Assembly (NCBI RefSeq): GCF_901933205.1
Contig: NC_044573.1
Location: 51,641,493 to 51,705,492 of the forward strand
Source: Camarhynchus parvulus
Taxonomy: Eukaryota > Chordata > Aves > Passeriformes > Thraupidae
Direction of reading: 5' to 3'
DNA: 64,000 bases
In this document: positions 53,789 through 64,000 of the stretch, piece after piece
How the letters are laid out: every line of letters begins with the position of its first letter
Numbering within the stretch: position 1 is the first letter of the stretch
Notes under the pieces: generated by a model
The model's database searches: none
What the model saw: only the letters and a program-made list of their open reading frames with translations
What the model was told of the DNA's origin: nothing
Program-made: the position numbers and the translations under genes

Positions 53789-56700
53789 CTAAGGAAGAAT
53801 CCAGTTTGGTTACTATCTATAAAAAGTTAAAATAAGTAAGACTTGATGTCTGCACAACTTACCAGCTATTCTCAACACTTCTTATAACATTAGTTTGCTG
53901 AATAACTCCAGATTTTTTTCTCATGCAGAAACAGTGACTGATGCTTTGCAACCTATATACCATTAAAACTGGTTAAAATAATCCTTTCAGACAATAACTA
54001 AAATCTAGTTGTTAAAAAAAAACCCCAAACCAACCCAACAACAGCTGAAACCAAGCCATATTGAAGACATCATGGCAGAGGGTAAGGCTGTGATCCAGTT
54101 TCTTCCATGGCTACCAGTGATCTCCCTGCTGCCTGTGGTCAGCTTGCTCCAAACCCCAGAGGGCTTCAGTCCCACGTGGGGTATGGACACCCTCCCTTCT
54201 CCAGGCAGCTTTTCTAAAGAGTCCTGCCACTTCCATACTTTGAGTGGTATTGGGAATACATCATTTCCAAAGAGCCCACAGGGTGCTGGGTAAACACTGC
54301 TGAGTATGTAGAGGAATGTTTAGGGTTCGTGATCCCTAACTGGGATGCCAGTGTGGGGACTGTGCAGCTGAACACCTCTGTATGTCTGTCCTGTCCCTCA
54401 GACATCTGGAGGGATGGGAGAGCACCTTTGAAAACCCTTGTGGTGTCATCTGGGCACTTATGAGATCAGAGAGCAGCAGGATTATTTGCATGCCTAAGCC
54501 CAACTGCCTGGTTAATTTGTTCTTCAGCAGTCTGCCAACTAAAATGTAAACACACTGATGTATATAAACTGGATACCTGCCCAAATTCTTCCTGGAGAGA
54601 TGCTATTTCTGGCAATACAGAACTGCAGAATATTAGCAAAGCTGCGTGTTTTAGCTACTGTGTTAGAAATAACAATTTAGTATCAGTGTCAGTGAATCAG
54701 GCCTCTGTTATTAAACTCATCAAGCTGCTGAAGAGACTTTCAAAGTCAGACCATGGATAATTGTTGGGCAAAACTCCATCTTCTGCTCCGCATAACAGAA
54801 ATATCTCTGTAATTCATCACTCTTCTCCTCTGCCATCATTAAAATTATTTTCTGGCCAAAACTGTCATTTGAAAAGATCAGTGTTGCTAATAGGTCACCT
54901 GCGTACACTTTTAGCTGCTATGGTTGATGCTATTTTGCGGGGTTTAGAAACAATGTTTTCATTTTAAAAGTCCTTTGCTTTAAGAGTTAGATTGCTCTTA
55001 TTTTTATTCTGTGTACCGAGACAACTCCACATAATTGTTGTCTCGTGTGTTCTTTTAAAAGCCTTTCCTGGAATAACAATAAAATATTCATCCATCTGTG
55101 TAGGGCACAACAGGACAGTTCTAGTTGTATTCTTTGCCTATTTAGGCATCAGCTGTTTGTGACAGGCTGTCTGCAGGTATTCAGCTGCAAGGCTGCCTGC
55201 TGCTCTGGGCAGGGGAGGGCAGCCAGCAGCCTCCACTAGCAGGTCCTGGGCTCCAGCTTTGCTGCACACATTGACTTTGGGCCAAACACATCAGGCCTGG
55301 AGACAGCAGTGATGTAACAAAACTCATTTTTAAAAAAATAGGAAGGTTTGGAAATAACTTGTGGGGTAGAGCAGGGGGGGCAGGGAAGCAAGTATAAAAC
55401 CAACAAGAAACTTGGAGCGGCAGGAAGAAAGAAGCTGTGGAAACAGAGGTGCTCCCAAGTGATGCATTTTGGGGGGGATTTCCTTTAAGGAGTAAGATCA
55501 GCAACATCCCTTCCCCCAGAGCTCCTAGTCAGCTGTGTCCTGCTTGGACAGGTATCTCACCTTAAAACAGACAAGTCTTGTACACTCATTCTTACCAAGA
55601 AGAATGCCAGTGTGAGGTGCCAAAGGCCTGGGGGAAGAATCACATGGGGGTGAATGGCACCATAGTGGGGTCCTGTGTCATGCACACCACACCAGTAGTG
55701 AACAAAACCAGGAGGCCTTGTTTCATGTTTCTTGGGGATTTATATGACTTCTTTGCACTTGAAATATTATTTTAGCAGTAATGAGCTAGCTGTGGTTAAT
55801 TGTTACCCTGAATTATGTAGGTTCTGCAGCTGTGGCTGCAGGCTATGCCTTCAAGTAAAAAATGTGTTTTAAGGGGACTGGAGGTCTTGTCTGTTGTATA
55901 GTCCATCTCTGAGGAATATCCAGTAGTAACATCAAACTTTATATTTGAACTGTAGTGAAACTTAGAGCTTTCCACTGAGGTGAGACTTTAATTTGAAGCC
56001 TGAAATGCTGTGGGGTGGGGAGGATAGCAAGTGGTCAGTTTAGCCTTCTGCATGACATCATGTATTCACAGGAAGAGTAAGAGACACAGGAAACCATTTG
56101 TGGATGGAAATTCCCTTGCTTTTGAAGTAAGTGGTCATTTTTGTCTTTCTGTAAGTCAATAAGGCTTATTTAGCACTCATTAAGACTGCTGGCATTGAAT
56201 GCTGGTTGAGGATTTGACCTTACAGACACTTTGTTATGTCTTACCTGCTATTTCAAGGCAAACAGGGTGCATCTTTCTAAAACACAGAGGAGAAAGAAAA
56301 ACAGGCAGAAGAACAAAACTGGGAGGAGGATTTCAGCTTATGATCCTGATTTCTCATCAATTCATAGTGTTCAAAAACCTCTGATGGAGCTGAGCTGATC
56401 CGTGCGCAGAACTAGGCTAGATAACAATCTCAGTGAGTTGTAAGGTTCATTTGCTGCCTATAAAGGGCTCTGAAATCCTTTGGCCATGTAGGGCTTAAGC
56501 TGTCTGAATTGTCCCTATGAATTAGGAAACCCATTAAATAAAACCACTTGCAATGGAGACAGCAGCAGTGTCACCACAGGTCTGTGAGCCCTTGAGACAA
56601 TTCCCAACTCCAGCAGCAAAACCAGTCTCATTCTCTGGCAGCTTCTGTTTTGATCTTTGATGGTACTTTGTCCATGTTCTCCCCAAGCGTGAAGGTGTTT

Positions 56701-59700
56701 TCAGAGGGGACAACAGCACCTCCTCTGTCCCACTCCTATGTAAATGGAGCTATCCATGCTGTGTTTCTTTTATATGGCATGTTCTACAGATCACAAAATT
56801 GTTTGCTCATGAACAATAAAATAAAAAGCAATAAGCAACTCCTTTATACTACATTGTGTATTCTAATTTGCCTCCTATTTTCACCCATGCCCCTGGCTGA
56901 AGTGAACACTCTAGTGTATCACAGGTCACTGCTAGCAAGTTGAATTTCTTCTTGATGTAATTTTAGAGTACTATTCATGGCTTGTTGCCCCTTTACCAGG
57001 AGTTGGCACAGTATGCTTATAAACCCATGACTTTGGAAAACATTTCTGTGAGGATTAAACTTCCTTGTGATGCTGCTGCTCCCTGTGTTAATTTCAAGCC
57101 TCTATGCACATAGCACATAGAATGACTACATAGGAACTTGCACTAGAGGTAGCCAAACACCATGTAGCACTGAAATGATGGAGCACCTTCTAATGTGGAG
57201 ATAGCCCACCCACCCTCCTTCAAAGGGCTCTCTTTAGCTAGAACTGCTGTGGTTCCACTGTTCAGACACACACTCATGATATTTTAAGCAATGATTCCAG
57301 TTACTGCAGTGCTTCTTATGGAGAAGCAGCATGAACTGTAACTGGTTTGGAGAGATGGTATAACACTGATTTTACTTACAAATAATTTATGATTATTTTT
57401 TTCTGGTAAAAGCTGGCAAGCATCAAACCATCTGGTTCTGAGTTCATGCCTTATGTTTACATCTGCTGGTTGTGTGGCATTTTTGGCCTGCTGCCTTCAG
57501 ACCTCTGTTCTGCACTCTGGATCATCACTGCCACCTATGGTGAAGAAGCAAGTGCTGTGGACAGAAGCAGTAATGCAAGTTTGAGAGGCAGCATTTCTCC
57601 ATACGCTTTTAGCAAGGATGAAACCAAAATCGCAGGAGCCAATTATTTTGACAGTACAAGAAATCAGTCCAGACAAGGAAACGTCGTGTTAAGAGGTGCT
57701 GGCACAAATTGTTCCAAGAAAACCAGCCTGTGTTCCAGGGGCTTTGAACCCCAAATCTGAGGGGGCTGGAAGTGAGTGACAAGGGGGAAAGCAAGATTGC
57801 ATGATCAAAGAGCTGGTGACTGATAATAAGGATCTAGTCTGCTGGCGTTTCACCATCATTCATTGTCTCTAACAGTGAGTCTTTTATGAAATGTGATACT
57901 TAATTGTGGAGTGACTTGCAGGGGTATTTCTTTGGGCTCAAAAAGTAGACTGGATGGAATTTTACCAAAAAAAACCCCTCACTTTCTCTATTTTTCCCCC
58001 TTTGTCTCACTATTTAAACCTTTTTTGTATTTTCACATAAAACGTTTACGAGACTACTTCCTGAGGTATAATTGGAAAATATAAGTAGCTTAGGACTCTA
58101 AGAATACCTAGCAACCTTCTTCCAGCAAACAGGAGCAAATCCTGAATAAACTGCCGAGTTTGCAACTAATCATTCTTGCTGGCAAGTGGGGCCCAGCCAT
58201 CCCTGGGTGAGCGTGAAGGTCCCCAAGCCAAAGTGAGTGTCCCCAACTGGTGCCTCATGGAGAGGCAGGGTGCTGGAGAAGACTGGGCAACTGGAATTGT
58301 TATCCTACACCCACAGAGCAGTGTATGCCTGACTCTGGGCACAGCTCCACACCAGAAAGGATGTCCCATTTGCTGCTGGAGATGCAGGAAGAAGGAAACA
58401 GCTGTTGTCATCTCATTGCAGGGGTTCCATACTGTTGTCTCCTACCACAAAAGTTTCATACCTTCTTGGTATTTCTTGTGAGCAGGTCCTCAGAGCACTG
58501 ACTCTTTCTTCTTCACAAAGGAGCCAACTGACTCCAGTTCCCTTCTTAACCAGGCACCCCACTCTTTTATAGCACTTTTCTTCCCGTTGGTTACAGCTGT
58601 GGTCTGTTAAAGTCAGGCCTGCTCCTAATCTTTGCTAATTGGCCCAGCTGCAACTCCTTAGGGGTAAGATTACTTTCTACACTATCTTTATTTTCTTATA
58701 TTCTATCCCCCTACATAGCCACATCCATTTGAACAGATCCATCACCTTGACTGCAGACACTGTGAGACTGAGGCTGCTGGGGTTCGTATTGTTACCTGTA
58801 CAGAAGCATCCTCTCCAAGCACCCTGGGGGCAGTGGTACCAGCACAAGAACTTCCTGCGAAGACAAGAAGGGGTGATTTATCTGCTTTCCTCCCAGAGGA
58901 GACAAACTTAAACCAGGGTTGTCAGCAATGAGGTATTGAATTGCTGGAAATATGAGTGAAATAGTGGACTTGAGTGAAAAATTGGGTCCCTCTTAACATC
59001 CAATTTTCCAAGAAAGCACAAGTCTGTGAGCAACTGAATTGGCCAGGGCCAAATATTTGCTTAATCCTAATTTTCTCCCCAGCACCTTTCCTGTAATGTA
59101 ACTACCAGAGATCGCTTATTTTACAACTTATTTTATGGGAAATTCCCTTTAAATGTATTTCTGAAAAGCAAGAGAATATTTAATGACAATGATAAAGGCA
59201 ACCCTATGTCTCTGTAGAGAAGCAGGCACAGTGGGAGACAATCCCAGAAGCAATTTTTTCACCCATGGCTTGACCATTGCTAGAAGGCATGCACAATGTA
59301 GTTCCAACAGAAATATGACAGCAGCTGGTATTTCCACAGGAGACAAAGTTGTGATCGATTCATTGCAGCTCCAGCTCCTGCTGACTCACAAGTCCCTTCT
59401 GTCTTTCTCACTGGGACTTGAGTCAGTCCAAAAAACAAGGGGTATTTCATTATGGAGGCTTGCCTGGAAACCATGTGGAGAGATGAACTGAAAATATGGC
59501 GATCTCGGGCATAAAATTTGTGCTGCTGGGAACTGTTTATTGACATTTAAATCATAGTTCAGCAAGACTTTGTTATAGCCCTACTGTCAGGGAAAATGGT
59601 TTGTTGATGGAAGAAGCCTATGGAGTTCATGACTGTGATTTTATCACAAAAACAGGCTATATATTTTAGCTGCTTTTTTTGTAGCTGCGGTTGTATGTCT

Positions 59701-62392
59701 CCTTTTTCTTCTCTTTTCTGTTTCTGTTTTTATTGTTTAATATTATTAAAATAACTAACATGACACATTATTCTGGTTTAATTTCAAGTGAAATTTGGCA
59801 ACTTCAACCGGTGAGATAAGGTTTAATTGCTCTTGGCATTTAAAAAAGAAATGCAAATGACAAAGATATTAAACTGACAAATTATGACAGCTCACATAAC
59901 ACTTTTTACAATAGTTTTTTTCCATGCATTTTTAATACCCAGAATAGTCAGCCTTAATACTACCATATTTACAATAAATCATTATTCTAATGGAGACATT
60001 TTGCTTTGTCAGGCAATACACAATCAGCAGTTTTCAATAAAGAATCTGAAAACTGTTCAACATTAATTCTGTGACACAAACTCATAAAAGCCAGACCATT
60101 TATAAATGGGGCCAATATGCTGCCCTTAAATTGGGATATTAAGGAATAATTAGAGCACAGTAAGGGCAGGTTGCCAAACGTAACTTTCAGATCCCCCAGT
60201 TTGTGTCACTTAGCACAGTGATTGTAATGTATTATGTGCCTTCTGTAAGGCACAAACATGCATTTCCTACAAAACAGCTTAAGGCGCCCCTGAGAGGTTG
60301 AAGTAGCTGTTTACTTTGGCATGAGTGGCTTCAAGAGGCATAAAGCACCACAGAATTTAGGAACAACGATGGCTTTGGGGTTAAAAGGGAAATGGGAAGC
60401 CATGGTAGAGTCTGCTTTTCTCAGTGTTTCTGCAAAACTCAGCAATGGGGTGTTTTGTTTGTTTGTTCTCTCCTTTGGTACCCTGTGAATGCCATGTCTG
60501 CTCTGGGTGACAGGAGATCCTTGAGACAGCTCTGAGCACGTTGGTGTGGTGTGGTGCCTTTTGCCCAGCAGACGTTAATCTGAGCCCCTAAACAGCACAG
60601 CCACATCAGCACTGGGGGCTGGACCCTGACTGGTGATCCAGCTGGGGTGAGGTGGGATGCAGGGTCTTACACCTGCACAGCATCCCACTCAGGATACAGC
60701 TGTTCTAGTTCCAGTTCTTGTTCTAGTGGAGGATCTTTCACCCCTGTGCTGTTAACTGATGCAGACAGGCCTCAGAGCCTACCCCTGCCCATGGTTTTGG
60801 AGATGCCATCCACCCTGTCTTATTTAGAAGCTGGAGAAGGTTACACAGTGACATGTGAGGGTATCTTGGCAGTTCTTGAGGTTAGATAGTCTAGGTAGTG
60901 GGGAAAAAATACTTTTTTTTTTACCTACACGTGGGAGATTCTAGGGCAAAAGTAAATGTGATAAAGCCTTGAGCAAGATTTTGAGGTCTCTGAAGATGAA
61001 CAATCTACTTTGCAAGATATAAGGGTGACAAGCAGTGCATTATATTATTATACTGTCCCCAAAATAATGTAATATCTATCAATGTTCCTTGTTTTAGCTG
61101 TGGATGTTGTCGCCCCGAGACAATTCTTTAACTCAAATACCAGAGGAGATGAAGTAGCTCTACACAAAGCTCTTCATTCTCACACAAGTTTCTGTCATGT
61201 TTGCAAACCCTCAAGTTCTCTAAGTGTCGTGTAGATTCTCTTACACTGTGTCTCAGGAAGCCTGAGGGCAAGGAAGAGCAGGGAGGTACAAAACTGGGAA
61301 AGTAGAGGTACTGCTCAGCACCATCAGAGTCTTATTTTGAGCTGCTGGAGGAGAAAGAGTAGAGCCAGTGCTATTTCCCAGGATGTTATCTTCTCCCAGG
61401 GAGGAATAAGAAGGATGATTGTGGGGTTCCCTTCCTCTCTCAGGTGGTGGCCTGCCTCCTGCTTTACTCTGCACTGCAGGTGAAGAAGCCAGTGATACGC
61501 CACTTAAGCCAAGGGGGCAGTTTGTGCAGCTATGGTTTAAGAACACTTTTCTGAGGGTAGTGTTTCTTCACTGCACTAGTAATGCTGGTTTTGCATCAGT
61601 GAAGCCTTGAAGTCTGCTTCTCCCTACAGTCCCATTGCCTGTTGTGACAGAAATGCTGTTAGCTGCTTTTTGGAATGGCTTGCAAATCTGGGGACAAGAT
61701 AGCCCTAAGTTCCATCATCACTGCTTGCAACCACAGCTAGACTTCTTTGGGGTTTTTTCAGCAAAATTTGAAATTCTGAAGGCAAATTCAGCTTTTCTCC
61801 CCTGGTAGAGAAGATGGCTCTAGCAGTGTAAGAGTTTGTGAACATCTTTCTGGTGCAGATAGGGTGTGCATCCATTTCAAAGGAGGCCTCTCAGGGTGAG
61901 CAAGGTGAAGGCAGGAGTCAAAATCCTTCCCAGATCAGCATTTAACTACACTTTAGTGTCATTATTGCCTCTTGCCATGATCTCCTTTTCCTCTGCTCTG
62001 CCTTTAAGCTTTTCCCCCAGGGCAATAAGTGCAACCTCATGCATTTGATCAGACTGCTAATGGAGAAGGGGGTTGCCACCATGACAGCTGATAAGTGCTT
62101 GCCTGAAAAAGCACCACAAATAAACTTCCCAGTAGAGGGGGGTGGAGTTGTGTGACCTCAGGCTTTCCTTTTCTCTGCTTGTGGCACACCACACCAGCCT
62201 TTTACACCTTTGCCTTTTGCAGCTTCTCAGGAAAGCACAAAGTGTCCACAGGATGCAAAAGTGGTGCTTCCCACAGCAAAGAACCTATTGCCTGCTACTG
62301 TGTTGGATTGGTCCCCATAGCTACTGTGGTCCCCTTCACTTTCACATTCTCATGCTGGTCTGCATGCTCTGTGTGAATCTGCATGACTGGGG

Positions 62393-62432
62393 TTTATTTT
62401 ATTTTATTTTATTTCATTTCATTTCATTTCAT
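62393..62432 (+). repeat. TTTTA/TTTCA compound pentanucleotide repeat
   Basis: Four TTTAT units (62393-62412) followed directly by four TTCAT units (62413-62432), i.e. a TTTTA block switching to a TTTCA block on the PHACTR2 sense strand. Uninterrupted and intronic. Confidence 0.95.
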
Positions 62433-64000
62433 TAATTTTTAAATATTTTTTTTTCTTCTCCCCATTTTCACAGTCATAGTGTATTATGGGCAGAATGAAA
62501 AAGGAAAAAAAATGTATTTTGAAGATATTAGTAGCTTGGCAACCATAAAGCTTTCCCGTGGCTTTGCAGAGGAGTTTGGAGTGCTTACGTTCTGTACTTC
62601 CCTTTATCTTGCTCTGCACTGTGCACCAGAGCTCCCGTTCTGCAACTGATGCCATGAAAGTAGGTTGCTGTGCTCAAATCCAGGGTTTTTCTGAGTCTTC
62701 TGAGTCAGTTTAATGTATGCATTGCTGATTTAGATTGCTGCCAACAGGGATCACCCACTAGCTGCCTCATACTATTTGGAAGGGGGAGTAGGGGAGATAT
62801 TAGCTTGGTTTCTAGGAACAGACACAAAATTGTAAGACAACACTTACCTGTATCAAACTGGGCTTCTTCTCAGCTAAGGGAAAAACCAAAGAAAATTTTC
62901 ACATGCTCCGTGATTTGCCTGCTTGCCAACTCCCTGGTTCACATTGGCTCGACCCAAATGTGAGAAATTAGAGATCCTTTACACAGGTGTGAAAGGACTT
63001 CCCATAGCTGAGAAGTGGCCCCTAACCTATTTCAGCTTTTGCTCTGTCAAAGGTGACTAGTCCAAGACATTTACCATTCTTAAGCATATGAACATTTCCC
63101 CTTTGCTCCCAATATTTTCCTCCTATTTCATAATACTAAATCAAATTCCATTATGTGTTCATTTATAGAACAAGCTGTGTTCTCATGATATTTATGGATG
63201 GCTGCATCACGTGCTCTATGCAGGTCAAGAGACATTGCCAACACAAAGGAACAAAGATGATTCCCAAGCACACAAACTCCTCAGCATGTGCAGGACTGAC
63301 TTGCATGGGTGAAGCCACTGCCTGGGCCCTGTAGAGAGTTTGCAGTGCTTGGAGGCTCTCAGAGATGGAATGCTGGGCTAGGTGCATCTTTTCTGTGTGT
63401 ATAGGAGGGATGCAAGCATGGTAGGGAGGCAGGGAGCTCCCAGCCTGCTGCAATAGGTGTCAGTCTGTAGTAGTGGTGAGTAGGGAGAGTGCTGCAAAAG
63501 AGCTGCAAACAGCTGGCCACACGAAGGCACAGAGCTGACATTTACTTTGTAGCCCAGGGATGGAGCTGGCACAGCTTTCTGGCCTTCTGTTTGTGGTCTG
63601 GGAAGCCAGTGAGTTGCTCAGGAACATTCTGAAGTGAACCAGGTAAGGTTCACAATGTATCCTCCTGGTCTTCCCTTGTGAGAGAACTGCATGCTCTTGA
63701 AGAAATTATTATTAATTTGCCTTGTAACAATTTTTAAAGAGAGTAAATGAGGCAGACTCATAAGCATTAGCTAGTGAGTTTGACATCAGTCCCAGGCAAA
63801 AATGTGAAACAGATGATACAGATACTGAGCCAGAAAGAATTAAGAGATTGAATACAAATAATTTCAATTAACATGGGTTGGAGGAAAAACAGGTTTGAGG
63901 GAAATATTTCATACATCTATCTTGCTGCATGAGAAGATGCTTGGCTTGGTTCTGATTTGTAGAACCTAAAATGCAAAACCTATGTACTATGTATCAAATG

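Larger units (their letters stand above)
52178..64000 (+). other. PHACTR2: PHACTR2 intron downstream of the alternative exon (right-truncated)
   Basis: About 11.8 kb of non-coding sequence. I looked for the common second exon (VDGLDKASIAN and KIFKPWKWRKKK blocks) and did not find it, so it lies beyond the window. Holds an inverted-repeat/octamer block near 52.7 kb and a pentanucleotide tract near 62.4 kb. Confidence 0.7.

Noticed and set aside
57446..57760. 104-residue plus-strand open frame starting with a hydrophobic stretch
   Set aside because: The first ~30 residues are hydrophobic but no family resemblance, splice context or promoter is visible; treated as chance.

Overview
This is vertebrate nuclear DNA: intron-rich, with low coding density, GT-AG splice sites, CpG-rich first exons, AATAAA polyadenylation signals and almost no interspersed repeats. 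The one recognisable transposon fragment is the 3' tail of a CR1-type LINE. Together with short introns and protein sequences close to, but distinct from, the mammalian orthologues, this points to a bird (a sauropsid at least). The gene order PEX3 - FUCA2 - PHACTR2 is the one known from human 6q24 and is conserved syntenically across amniotes.

Layout. 1-9485: the last nine coding exons and 3'UTR of PEX3 on the plus strand, corresponding to human residues ~97 to the C-terminus; earlier exons lie left of the window. 10290-20699: a complete seven-exon FUCA2 on the minus strand, encoding a 460-residue secreted GH29 alpha-L-fucosidase. It converges tail-to-tail on PEX3 and starts in a CpG island at about 20.3-21.1 kb. 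20700-23836: the spacer between the divergent FUCA2 and PHACTR2 first exons. 23837-23981: a CpG-island first coding exon that I assign to PHACTR2 (plus strand), carrying an RGRSQSD motif. 23982-64000: first-intron territory of PHACTR2. It contains a second, very short alternative first coding exon at 52165-52177 (Met-Asp-Asn-Thr, then a phase-1 donor) behind a TATA-like promoter. The common second exon of PHACTR2 is not in the window.

The genes do not form one pathway. PEX3 makes the peroxisomal membrane receptor for PEX19, FUCA2 a lysosomal/secreted glycosidase, and PHACTR2 an actin- and PP1-binding regulator. They are neighbours by conserved synteny. No prokaryotic system, provirus, CRISPR array or new multi-gene system is visible. 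The points most worth a second look are the two interchangeable PHACTR2 first exons, the candidate cis-regulatory motifs near the second promoter (a mirror-image E-box pair upstream, an inverted repeat with an octamer site downstream), an AP-1 cluster at 25.9-26.1 kb, and a short TTTTA/TTTCA pentanucleotide tract at 62.4 kb.
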